A DNA stretch of 64,000 bases, taken from NCBI RefSeq assembly GCF_900604965.1, contig NZ_UWPD01000001.1, forward strand, positions 760,642 through 824,641, read 5' to 3'. Position 1 is the stretch's first letter. Each line of letters begins with the position of its first letter. The notes below the pieces were generated by a model, which saw only the letters and a list, made by a program, of their open reading frames with translations, was not told the DNA's origin and ran no database searches. Made by a program: the position numbers and the translations under genes. Positions 1-7,004 of this stretch are shown in pieces. Source of the DNA: Gordonibacter sp. Marseille-P4307 (GTDB lineage: Bacteria > Actinomycetota > Coriobacteriia > Coriobacteriales > Eggerthellaceae).

Positions 1-377
1 AGAATCGGATAAATCTTCTATCAACGGTTTCGCGCGGGAACATCGGCGGTTTGGTTCTGCGGATTGATGGGGAGAGATGCCTCGCCGATGCCGAAGCATG
101 ATAGAATCCCCGTCTAACCATCTCATTCATCGGTCTTTATGTTGAATCAGAGGCAAGTTCTGTATTTATTTCCCAATTTGTTTGCCGTAGAATACTCAAC
201 GGTGTTCGATTGATTTAACATCAGACGGTTTCATCGTGTGCGATCGCAGGATCGCGCGCGAATCGTCCGAAACGCCGGAAGTGATTCGTCTTGCATTCAA
301 GTCGAGCCGCCTCCGACGGTCTTTGGGGCAACGGGACTGTTTGCTTATCGGATGAAGGGGAAGGGGGTGATCGGTCT
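1..377. other. Leading intergenic region upstream of feoA
   Basis: No convincing coding region is seen here. Two TAGAAT boxes (101-106 and 188-193) resemble the -10 elements used elsewhere in the window, so the feo operon promoter probably lies here, but I see no good -35 partner. I could not find a clear DtxR or Fur-type dyad. A gene ending to the left of the window may contribute the first bases. Confidence 0.4.
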
Positions 378-611
378 ATGGCCGAGACGATGGAGAGACC
401 GCTTGCGTTCGCCGATCAAGGCTCGACGGTCCGTATCTCAAGAATCAGATTGGATAAACAGGATACGCTTCGCCATCTCGAGAGCCTTGGCTTCGTCGAA
501 GGTGGAGAGGTTCGCGTCATCGCTGATCAGCTGGGTAACCTGATCGTCGAGATCAAGGGGTCCCGCGTTGCCGTCAATCGCGCTACAGCCATGAAGATCA
601 TGGTCGGTTAG
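378..611 (+). CDS. feoA: FeoA domain protein (first copy)
   Basis: Small SH3-like FeoA protein of 77 residues, the cytoplasmic partner that supports FeoB-dependent Fe(II) uptake. The start at 378 is preferred over an in-frame upstream codon at 291 because a G-rich ribosome site (AAGGGGG) precedes it and the shorter product matches the usual FeoA length of 75-85 residues. The core (RISRIRLDKQDTLRHLESLGF, then a VIADQLGNLIVEIKG strand pair) carries the family pattern of an LxxLGF turn followed by small beta strands. A second FeoA follows about 100 bp downstream and FeoB after that, so this is a feoA-feoA-feoB operon. Family assignment is secure; the individual role of each copy is not known. 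Confidence 0.88.
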   Translation: MAETMERPLAFADQGSTVRISRIRLDKQDTLRHLESLGFVEGGEVRVIADQLGNLIVEIKGSRVAVNRATAMKIMVG

Positions 612-709
612 CACCGCGCGTCTTCAATGGTGGGAGCGCTCGTGCCGGGGGTTCCCCGTGGGGAATAGGTTTGCATGGTTTAAGCATCAACGAAAGGAGA
701 GACGAGGAC

Positions 710-949
710 ATGGTCGAAGAAGTTCGAGAGAGGACCCTTCGCGATGTCGCAATCGGGGACAAGGCGGTCGTGAAGCGCCTTGTGGGCTCGGGTGCGATCA
801 AGCGCCACATCATGGATATGGGCATCACCAAGGGAACCGAGGTGTTCGTCCGCAAGGTAGCTCCTCTGGGGGATCCCTTGGAGCTGACGGTTCGCGGCTA
901 CGAGCTGTCTTTGCGCAAAAGCGAAGCCGAGTGCGTGCTGGTTGACTAG
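710..949 (+). CDS. feoA: FeoA domain protein (second copy)
   Basis: Second FeoA-type protein, 79 residues. The ATG at 710 follows a GAAAGGAGA ribosome site; an in-frame TTG at 671 has no such site. The body shows the FeoA pattern: AIGDKAVVKRLVGSG, IKRHIMDMGITKGTEV, then a strand ending in RGYELSLRKSEAECVLV, typical of the SH3-like fold. It differs clearly from the first copy, so the pair is not a recent duplication. Tandem FeoA genes before FeoB are common in anaerobes, where the two may have separate regulatory roles. Confidence 0.9.
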   Translation: MVEEVRERTLRDVAIGDKAVVKRLVGSGAIKRHIMDMGITKGTEVFVRKVAPLGDPLELTVRGYELSLRKSEAECVLVD

Positions 950-999
950 AGTGATCGCGCACTCCGAAGCATTCGCGACGCGCTGATCCGACATTGTTG

Positions 1000-1024
1000 A
1001 AAAGACCCCTTCACCAGGTGTTTT
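1000..1024 (+). terminator. Weak hairpin between feoA2 and feoB
   Basis: An imperfect inverted repeat (AAAAGACCCCT pairing with AGGTGTTTT across a short loop) ends in a four-T run 70 bp before feoB. It could be an attenuator that lowers feoB relative to the feoA genes, or it could be chance. Evidence is structural only. Confidence 0.3.
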
Positions 1025-1093
1025 CTCAATGCAGTCGGAGCGCTTTGCGAAATCGCTTCCAATTTCTATCCGTAAACGTGTGAAAGGACTGCT

Positions 1094-3610
1094 ATGTCGA
1101 TTCGCATAGCGCTTGCCGGCAATCCCAACTGCGGCAAGACCACGCTGTTCAACGCCCTTACCGGAGCGCGGCAGTACGTGGGCAACTGGCCCGGCGTTAC
1201 CGTCGAGAAGAAGGAGGGCCAGTACCGGGCGAACAGGGACGTGACCATCACCGACCTTCCCGGTGTTTATTCGCTTTCCCCGTATTCGCCCGAAGAGATC
1301 GTCACGCGCGACTACCTGCTTGACGGTCGTCCCGATGCGGTTATCAGCCTGGTTGACGCAACCAACCTCGAGCGCAACCTGTACCTCACCACGCAGGTGA
1401 TCGACCTGGGGCTTCCCGTGGTCATCGCCGTCAACATGATGGATCTGGTGGCGAAAAACGGCGACAAGATCGATCTGGATAAGCTTTCGAGCAAGTTCGG
1501 CTGCCCGGTCGTCCCGGTGTCGGCCTTGAAAAACGACGGCCTCGACAAGCTCCTTGATGCGGCGATCGACGCCGCCCGAAGCAAGCGCGTGCCCGCGCCC
1601 ACGGTGCGGTTCACCAACGACGCCGAGGACGCCATCGAGAAGGTCGGGGCGATCCTGGCCTCGCGCGTTCCCGCCGAGACCGTGCGCTGGCATGCCATCA
1701 AGCTTTTGGAAGGCGAAGAGCGCACGCTCGACTCGTTGAAGCTTCCCGCAACTGACGTCCAGGCGATCGATGCGATCCGCGAGGGCCTCGAGAATGCGCG
1801 GAACGACGATGCCGAGTCGATCATCACGTCCGAGCGCTACGGCATGATCGGGGACGTGGTGTCGGAGGCCTACACGCGCTCGATGCGGGGCATGTCCACG
1901 TCTGAAAAGGCCGATCGCATCATCACCAGCCGCATCTGGGGCCTGCCCATCTTCATCGCGATCATGTACCTCGTGTACTACATCGCGATCTCCACGGTGG
2001 GAACCGCGGCTACCGACTGGGTGAACGACAACCTGTTCAGCGACGGTTGGCTGATAACCGGAACCGAGCAGTTCGAAGAGGACAAGGGAGCCTTCGACGA
2101 GGCCAAGGGCCAGATCGACGCCTACATCGCGGCTGCCGAGGAGGCGGGTATCGACACCGAGGCCGTCAGCGCCGCTCTCAAGGCCGAAGAGCCCACCGAA
2201 CAAGATGCGCAGGCCATCGCTGCCTTCCTCGAAAGCGCCGAGGAAGCGCAGGTGGAAGGGGTCTACGAAGCCGAGGACGAGGAGACCGGGGAAACCACGG
2301 TCACGCCCGTTTCCGCCGAGGGCTTCGCTGAAGCGCTCGAGGTCGAAGAGCCCAACCCGGCCGACTACGGCGCCTACATGCCCTCCATTCCGTCCGTCGT
2401 GACGGAGTGGCTGGAGTCCATCGGGGCATCCGACTGGGTGAAGGGCCTCGTCATCGACGGCGTCGTCACCGGCGTCGGCAGCGTTTTGGGCTTCCTGCCC
2501 CAGATGGCCGTCCTGTTCCTCGAGCTGGCCATCCTCGAATGCTGCGGGTACATGGCGCGCATCGCGTTTTTGATGGACCGCATCTTCCGCAGGTTCGGCC
2601 TGTCCGGTAAGTCCTTCATTCCCATCTTGGTGGCCACCGGCTGCGGCGTGCCCGGGGTCATGTCGACCAAGACCATCGAAGACGAACGCGACCGCCGTCT
2701 GACCATCATGACCACCACCATGATCCCGTGTTCGGCGAAGACCCCGATCATCGCCCTGATCTTCGGCTCCATCGCCGGTGGGTCGATCCAGAACGCCACC
2801 TGGGTGTCGCCCCTGTTCTACTTCATGGGCATCATCGCCATCATCGTGTCCGCCGTCATGCTGCGCAAGACCCGCTGGTTTGCCGGCGAAGCCTCCCCGT
2901 TCGTCATGGAGCTTCCCGCGTACCACATCCCCGCAGCGCGCACCGTCCTCATGTCGGTGTTGGATCGCTGCAAGGCGTTCGTGATCAAGGCGGGCACCAT
3001 CATCTTCCTCTCGGCGATCGTCGTGTGGTTCCTGCTGAACTTCGGGTTCTACGAGGGCTCGTTCGGCATGCTCGACACCGAGATGGACGGCTACATGCGC
3101 TACTCGCTCATGGCCGCGCTGGGCAATGCCATCGGCTGGATCTTCATCCCGCTGGGATTCGGCGGCTGGGAGGCCGCCGTCACCTCCATCACGGGCCTGG
3201 TGGCTAAGGAGAACGTCGTGGCCACCGTCGGCATCATCACGGCCGTCGGGTCGGACGCCTCCGACGCCGATCCCAGCCTGTGGGCCGCGTTCGCCGCGCT
3301 GTTCAACGGCAACGTGAACGCCATGGCTGCGTTCTGCGCTTTCAACCTGCTGTGCGCTCCGTGCTTCGCGGCCATCGGAGCGATCCGCAACCAGATGGCG
3401 TCCGCGAAGTGGTTCTGGGCCGCGATCGGCTACATGACCGTGTTCGCCTGGATTGTCGGCCTGATCATCTTCCAGTTCGGCTCCGCCCTGTCCGGCGAGA
3501 TGAACGTGGTCGGGTGCGTGGTGGCGTGCGTGCTTCTGGGTGCGATCCTCTTCCAGGTGTTCCGCCCCATGCCGCGCTACGATGTGAAGAAGACCGGTGA
3601 CAAGAAGTAA
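1094..3610 (+). CDS. feoB: Ferrous iron transporter FeoB with long acidic insertion
   Basis: Inner-membrane Fe(II) transporter with an N-terminal GTPase-like domain. Visible G motifs: GNPNCGKT (residues 9-16), VGNWPGVTVE (29-38), DLPG (54-57), NMMD (114-117) and SAL (143-145). The helical GDI-like region follows, then the membrane part from about residue 281, with the conserved GYMARIAFLMDR and CGVPG motifs of the FeoB core. At 838 residues it is longer than the usual 670-770. The excess is an acidic, helix-prone segment at about residues 320-432, rich in Glu, Asp and Ala, placed between the first and second membrane segments and so predicted to face outside. It follows two feoA genes and precedes a Cys-rich FeoB-associated protein. 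The start is fixed by the N-terminal GTPase strand; the upstream AAAGGA serves as ribosome site. Confidence 0.96.
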   Translation: MSIRIALAGNPNCGKTTLFNALTGARQYVGNWPGVTVEKKEGQYRANRDVTITDLPGVYSLSPYSPEEIVTRDYLLDGRPDAVISLVDATNLERNLYLTTQVIDLGLPVVIAVNMMDLVAKNGDKIDLDKLSSKFGCPVVPVSALKNDGLDKLLDAAIDAARSKRVPAPTVRFTNDAEDAIEKVGAILASRVPAETVRWHAIKLLEGEERTLDSLKLPATDVQAIDAIREGLENARNDDAESIITSERYGMIGDVVSEAYTRSMRGMSTSEKADRIITSRIWGLPIFIAIMYLVYYIAISTVGTAATDWVNDNLFSDGWLITGTEQFEEDKGAFDEAKGQIDAYIAAAEEAGIDTEAVSAALKAEEPTEQDAQAIAAFLESAEEAQVEGVYEAEDEETGETTVTPVSAEGFAEALEVEEPNPADYGAYMPSIPSVVTEWLESIGASDWVKGLVIDGVVTGVGSVLGFLPQMAVLFLELAILECCGYMARIAFLMDRIFRRFGLSGKSFIPILVATGCGVPGVMSTKTIEDERDRRLTIMTTTMIPCSAKTPIIALIFGSIAGGSIQNATWVSPLFYFMGIIAIIVSAVMLRKTRWFAGEASPFVMELPAYHIPAARTVLMSVLDRCKAFVIKAGTIIFLSAIVVWFLLNFGFYEGSFGMLDTEMDGYMRYSLMAALGNAIGWIFIPLGFGGWEAAVTSITGLVAKENVVATVGIITAVGSDASDADPSLWAAFAALFNGNVNAMAAFCAFNLLCAPCFAAIGAIRNQMASAKWFWAAIGYMTVFAWIVGLIIFQFGSALSGEMNVVGCVVACVLLGAILFQVFRPMPRYDVKKTGDKK

Positions 3611-3725
3611 GCTGACGGAATACGGCGGCGGTTTCGAAGGTGCGGTTACGGCTGCGCAACGCTCTGTCCGAACGCATTGCGAAGAGGGAATCGCCTGCCA
3701 TAGTTAGCTTCAGATAAGTTCTTTG

Positions 3726-3754
3726 CCGCAGGGTGGGCGATGCCTGCCCTGCGG
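3726..3754 (+). other. Intergenic hairpin after feoB
   Basis: A perfect 8-bp stem (CCGCAGGG with CCCTGCGG, 13-nt loop) sits between feoB and the small Cys-rich gene. No U-run follows, so it is more likely an mRNA processing or stability element, or a weak terminator, than a canonical intrinsic terminator. Confidence 0.35.
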
Positions 3755-3781
3755 TGCATTCGGAGTGAACGGGGGTTGGTC

Positions 3782-3991
3782 ATGGCGGAGCTTTCTATGA
3801 CGCCGGGAACGCTTTTCGTGTTGGCGATTCTTGCAGGCTGGTTCTACCTGGCGGTGCGACGCCTATGGAAGAAAGGCTCGTGCGATTCGAAGTCGTGCTC
3901 GAGCGGAGCGTGCAACTGTTCTGCGGGCTGTTCTGCGGCCGATAAGATGCTGGCAGATGTAGATGCTGCGCTTGCGAAAGAAGGACGTTGA
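3782..3991 (+). CDS. FeoB-associated Cys-rich membrane protein
   Basis: Small protein of 69 residues with one N-terminal membrane segment (TPGTLFVLAILAGWFYLAV), a short basic stretch, then a Cys cluster (C-x4-C-x4-C-x1-C-x3-C) and a helical tail. This architecture and its place just after feoB match the FeoB-associated Cys-rich membrane protein family, proposed to aid Fe(II) delivery in Gram-positive anaerobes. The ATG at 3782 is chosen over an in-frame codon at 3740 because it gives the expected length and follows a GGGGG tract. The biochemical role is unproven. Confidence 0.82.
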   Translation: MAELSMTPGTLFVLAILAGWFYLAVRRLWKKGSCDSKSCSSGACNCSAGCSAADKMLADVDAALAKEGR

Positions 3992-4065
3992 TCACGAGAC
4001 ATATTCGCGCTGCGATGCGCGGTTATGGAGAAGACGTGAACTAGAAGTAAGCAGAAAAATACTTG

Positions 4066-4095
4066 TTGACGCGTTCTAGTTGTAAACCTAAACTA
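4066..4095 (+). promoter_or_regulatory. Promoter of candidate ncRNA with 19-bp dyad over the -10
   Basis: TTGACG (4066-4071), a 17-bp spacer and TAAACT (4089-4094) form a near-consensus sigma-70 promoter. A 19-bp imperfect dyad, TAGTT-N9-AACTA (4077-4095), covers the -10. Nineteen base pairs is the size of DtxR-family operators, and a DtxR/MntR-type regulator is encoded 350 bp downstream. The sequence does not match the DtxR consensus closely, so the assignment is inference. Confidence 0.55.
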
Positions 4096-4096
4096 A

Positions 4097-4299
4097 CAAA
4101 TGTCGGAAGTCGGAATGACAGCGAAGCCCGAGACGATGGCAACGCTGAAAGACTCCGATCTGCGACTCTGATTAGCTGACCCGGTGGTGGAGATTCCTCT
4201 CGTCTGATCGTCCACCACACAACAAGCTGGCGAGGGACCCACCCCCCCTCTCTCTTCCCTCGCCAGCCATACCTTCTCGACGGCGCTGCCGTTTTTTTT
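4097..4299 (+). ncRNA. Candidate structured small RNA with C/U-rich loop
   Basis: About 200 nt with its own promoter and terminator and no credible reading frame. Seen stems: (1) TCGG-A-AGTC at 4103-4111 with GACTCCGA at 4151-4158, enclosing (2) CAGCG-AA-GCC at 4119-4128 with GGC-AA-CGCTG at 4138-4147; (3) GTGGTGGA at 4184-4191 with TCCACCAC at 4211-4218; (4) an 11-bp perfect stem, GCTGGCGAGGG at 4226-4236 with CCCTCGCCAGC at 4257-4267, whose 20-nt loop is almost all C and U; (5) the terminator ACGGC-GCT-GCCGT followed by eight T. The C/U-rich loop is complementary to G/A-rich Shine-Dalgarno sites, as in known C-rich regulatory RNAs. It does not look like SRP RNA, 6S RNA, tmRNA, RNase P RNA or a riboswitch class I recognise. 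Confidence 0.6.
4280..4299 (+). terminator. Intrinsic terminator of the candidate ncRNA
   Basis: ACGGC-GCT-GCCGT hairpin (4280-4292) runs directly into eight T. This is the most canonical rho-independent terminator near the feo locus, and it separates the RNA from the downstream regulator gene, which has its own promoter. Confidence 0.75.
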
Positions 4300-4365
4300 G
4301 TTTAGCCTGGTGAAATCGATGGCATCGAGTGATGCAGAAAGTCGATGACCATGGTGTACTTTTGG

Positions 4366-4393
4366 TTGTTCGGTCCTTTTTTGATGGTAGAAT
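4366..4393 (+). promoter_or_regulatory. Promoter of the DtxR-family gene
   Basis: TTGTTC (4366-4371), a 16-bp spacer and TAGAAT (4388-4393) give a plausible sigma-70 promoter about 50 bp before the regulator start. Confidence 0.45.
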
Positions 4394-4445
4394 TCACCTA
4401 GGCCGTATAGGATCGCAATCATCTTCAGCAACGGGGGGTCTCATC

Positions 4446-4838
4446 ATGGAGAAGATGTCTAAGTCGCACGAGGATTACCTCGAGGCGATCGTCATGCTCG
4501 GCGGAACCGACGAAGTGTCTGTTCGCTCGGTCGATATCGCCAAGAAGCTCGAGGTGTCGAAGGCTTCCGTGAACAAGGCCGTCTCGCTGCTCAAGGAAAA
4601 GGGTCTGGCCGATCAGCCTTACTACGGCGATGTGACCCTCACCCGCGAAGGCTACGAGTACGGTCGGTCCGTTCTCGAGCGCCACCATCTTCTGTTCGCC
4701 TTCCTCACCCAGGTTCTGGGTATCGACGAGGAGCGAGCCGACGCCGAGGCGTGCCTGATGGAGCATGCTATCTCCGACGAGTCTTTCGAGAAGTGGCGTG
4801 CTTATTTCAAGGAGCACAACCTCAAAGTGGAGATCTAG
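4446..4838 (+). CDS. DtxR/MntR-family metal-dependent transcriptional regulator
   Basis: 130 residues: winged helix-turn-helix (about 5-65, with the IAKKLEVSKASVNKAVSLL recognition region) and a metal-binding dimerisation domain. The C-terminal SH3-like domain of full DtxR/IdeR is absent, as in MntR. Putative ligands by family alignment are Asp10, Glu13, His80, Cys103, Glu106 and His107. Asp10 and Glu13 are MntR-like, whereas Cys103 in the ACLMEH segment matches the DtxR Fe(II) site, so Fe versus Mn specificity is open. The start at 4446 has a G-rich site just upstream; an alternative ATG lies three codons later. Closeness to feoB and to the candidate RNA suggests iron control. Confidence 0.87.
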   Translation: MEKMSKSHEDYLEAIVMLGGTDEVSVRSVDIAKKLEVSKASVNKAVSLLKEKGLADQPYYGDVTLTREGYEYGRSVLERHHLLFAFLTQVLGIDEERADAEACLMEHAISDESFEKWRAYFKEHNLKVEI

Positions 4839-4870
4839 AACGGGCACGCTCGTTTTTCGACGATCGCCTG

Positions 4871-4879
4871 TGCTATTCT
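4871..4879 (+). promoter_or_regulatory. Extended -10 (TGC-TATTCT) before the septum gene
   Basis: TGC directly precedes TATTCT, an extended -10 element. The context CTGTGCTA is also found before the LuxR gene at 21888-21895. Confidence 0.4.
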
Positions 4880-4942
4880 TTGCTCGGTTTCACGCATTAC
4901 ACCCACCTTTAACGACGAACGATGCATGAAAGAGGCTGCTCC

Positions 4943-5725
4943 GTGCCTGCGCACAGCAACATAGTTTCATTCGACGAAGTTAAGCGCTCTTCGCGCGTGC
5001 CCTCTCTTGTGCACGGGTTTCCTGATTCCGTCCGGCGCGCCCGCGTCGACATAGTCGACGAGGATTCCGTCGACCCCACCGATTCCGCCGACGGGCGCAC
5101 CCCCCGCGCCTCCCGCCGCCATCAGCGTGAGAAGAAGCGTGCGGCACGGTTGTTCGAGCGTCAGTTCGGCTCCGACTCGTCGCACGACGAGCCAGGCGCC
5201 GCCGCCCCCCGCGCTGCGGTATACGAGGGGAAGATGGGCCGGCGGGCTCGCAGGGCTTCGCATATGCAATCCGCTGCCACGGCTCTGCCCGCATTCGCCC
5301 GCCTTCGCGCTGCGAACCTGGCGGGACGCTTCGAGCTGCCGCGAGGTCCTTTCGCGGCCGCCGCCTCCATCGTCGTGACGGTGTTCATGGCTGCCTTTCT
5401 GTACGCTCCTGCGCAGAGCTACTATCAGACTATGCGAGAGAACCAGCGGCTTGAAATGGAATATGCGGCCTTGCAGACGCGCAATGCGGCCATCGAGGCT
5501 CAAAACGGGGCGCTTTCCACGGCCGCGGGCGTGGAGACTGCGGCTCACGAAGAATTCGGCTGGGTGAAGAAGGGCGAGCAAACCGCCCATGTTTCCGGTC
5601 TTTCGTCCGAGTCGTCGTCTTCGGGTTCGCTCACCACCTATCAGCGCGAAGTCAAGTCGAGCGATATTCCGTTGCCGACGACCTGGTATTCGCCTCTGCT
5701 CGATACCGTATTCGGCGTTTCGTAG
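4943..5725 (+). CDS. FtsB/DivIC-like septum formation initiator protein
   Basis: Bitopic division protein of about 260 residues. A long, charged, probably disordered cytoplasmic region (1-135, Arg/Asp/Ser-rich) precedes one membrane segment (about 138-157, GPFAAAASIVVTVFMAAFLY), then a coiled coil (MRENQRLEMEYAALQTRNA) and a Ser-rich tail. The membrane segment plus short coiled coil is the hallmark of FtsB/DivIC/FtsL proteins of the divisome. GTG at 4943 is chosen because AAAGAGG lies 7 nt upstream; an in-frame ATG at 4922 has no ribosome site. The next gene is a Ppx/GppA phosphatase, the usual neighbour of septum initiators in Actinomycetota. Confidence 0.78.
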   Translation: MPAHSNIVSFDEVKRSSRVPSLVHGFPDSVRRARVDIVDEDSVDPTDSADGRTPRASRRHQREKKRAARLFERQFGSDSSHDEPGAAAPRAAVYEGKMGRRARRASHMQSAATALPAFARLRAANLAGRFELPRGPFAAAASIVVTVFMAAFLYAPAQSYYQTMRENQRLEMEYAALQTRNAAIEAQNGALSTAAGVETAAHEEFGWVKKGEQTAHVSGLSSESSSSGSLTTYQREVKSSDIPLPTTWYSPLLDTVFGVS

Positions 5726-5754
5726 CCTTCGGCATCTACGTCTAAGGAGGCCTC

Positions 5755-6750
5755 GTGGCTTTAGTTCTCGCTCCGGTCGATGGGCACGGCCGCATCGTTG
5801 CACCCGACGGAACCTGCTTGCGCGCCTCGATCGATATCGGCACGGTGACCTGCCGTATGCTGGTCACGCTGGTCGATGGTCGGAGAAAGCTGTACGAAGT
5901 CGCGCGTCTGTACCGCATCACGAATCTCGGAGAAGGTGTCGATGCGTCGAAGACCCTGCGTTCCGAGGCGATCGAGCGGGTGCGCTGCGCGATCGCGTCG
6001 TTTAAGGCCGAGCTTTCCCGCTACGAGCGCGATTTGGGCTGTCGGGCCGAACTGCGCGCTGTCGCCACATCGGCGGCGCGCGATGCCCGCAACGGATCCG
6101 ACTTGGTACGCGTTCTTGCGGAAGAGGGGGTGCGCCTGCGCATCGTATCGGGCGACCGGGAGGCGTCCCTTTCGTTTTCGGGGGTGTCGCGGGAGTTTCC
6201 CGGGCAGTCCATCGCGGTGATCGACATCGGTGGCGGTTCGACCGAGGTGGTGGCCGGCCGCGCGGGAGAGGGCATCGCGTCGGCTCGGTCCTTCGACATA
6301 GGGTGCCGTCGCGCGACCGAGAAGCTGCTGGGAGAGGACCTGGTCGATCCGGAAGCCGAGACTCGGCTGCGCCGGTGGATTCGCAGCGAGATGGAACCGC
6401 ATTTCAGGCAGTTGGGCGAAACGGGGTTGCTTAACGGGAGGCTGGTCGGCGTCGCCGGAACCGCCACGACGATCGTGTCGGTACGCGACCGCATGGAGCG
6501 CTACGACTGCTCGAAGGTGCACGGAGCCGTGGTCACAAGAGAACAGTTGGCCGATCAACGGCTCACGCTTGCCGGCATGGCGCTTGAAGAGCGCCAACGG
6601 GTGGTCGGGCTCGATCCGAAGCGCGCTGCGGTGATCGTGTCGGGCCTCGTCATCATGGAAGAGGTTATGGATCTGGCTGGGATCGGGGAATTCACCGTAA
6701 GCGAGTCTGACATCCTGCAAGGTGTCATTTTGGCTGTAGACTTCGATTAG
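5755..6750 (+). CDS. Ppx/GppA family phosphatase
   Basis: 331 residues with the ASKHA actin-like fold: first phosphate loop SIDIGTVTCRMLV near residue 25, second phosphate motif AVIDIGGGSTEVV near 160, and adenosine-type motif GVAGTATTIVSV near 232. It probably hydrolyses inorganic polyphosphate or pppGpp. The family does not tell which, but a RelA/SpoT gene is present elsewhere in the window. The GTG start has a strong AAGGAGG site 4 nt upstream. Length fits the single-module actinobacterial exopolyphosphatase rather than the longer E. coli Ppx. Confidence 0.9.
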   Translation: MALVLAPVDGHGRIVAPDGTCLRASIDIGTVTCRMLVTLVDGRRKLYEVARLYRITNLGEGVDASKTLRSEAIERVRCAIASFKAELSRYERDLGCRAELRAVATSAARDARNGSDLVRVLAEEGVRLRIVSGDREASLSFSGVSREFPGQSIAVIDIGGGSTEVVAGRAGEGIASARSFDIGCRRATEKLLGEDLVDPEAETRLRRWIRSEMEPHFRQLGETGLLNGRLVGVAGTATTIVSVRDRMERYDCSKVHGAVVTREQLADQRLTLAGMALEERQRVVGLDPKRAAVIVSGLVIMEEVMDLAGIGEFTVSESDILQGVILAVDFD

Positions 6751-6808
6751 CGGCCTGATCCCTTCCGAGTTTTGATACAGTTACTGAATCGTGTGGACGC
6801 ACGGTTGC

Positions 6809-6893
6809 GGGAGCGTGGCGGAATTGGCAGACGCAGCGGACTTAAAATCCGCCATCTTCGGGTATGTGGGTTCGAGTCCCACCGCTCCTACCA
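6809..6893 (+). tRNA. tRNA-Leu(UAA)
   Basis: Cloverleaf seen directly: acceptor GGGAGCG with CGCTCCT (one G-U pair), D stem GCG/CGC, anticodon stem GCGGA/TCCGC around loop CTTAAAA (anticodon TAA), a long class II variable arm, T arm GTGGG-TTCGAGT-CCCAC, and encoded CCA. It decodes UUA, a rare codon in this GC-rich genome. No integrase or attachment-site repeat is visible beside it. Confidence 0.96.
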
Positions 6894-7004
6894 GTCTAGA
6901 CGGTGAGGAATCAGAGGGTGATCGACGTTTATCGAACGGGAGCCGCAGCGGCCCCGCGTTCCCCTCGCGCATGGGCCATCAGGAAATGGGGCAGCGGGCA
7001 GTAC

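Noticed and set aside
680-2926. Long minus-strand open frame (748 codons) opposite feoB
   Set aside because: Shadow of a GC-rich gene: composition is His/Asp/Gly/Arg-rich without domain motifs, no ribosome site, and feoB is unambiguous.
4097-4299. Known RNA class (SRP, 6S, tmRNA, RNase P, Mn or cobalamin riboswitch)
   Set aside because: None of the conserved cores I know for these classes is present; it is kept as an unnamed candidate.
6809-6893. tRNA-Leu as a mobile-element attachment site
   Set aside because: No integrase, no repeated tRNA 3' end and no composition change nearby.
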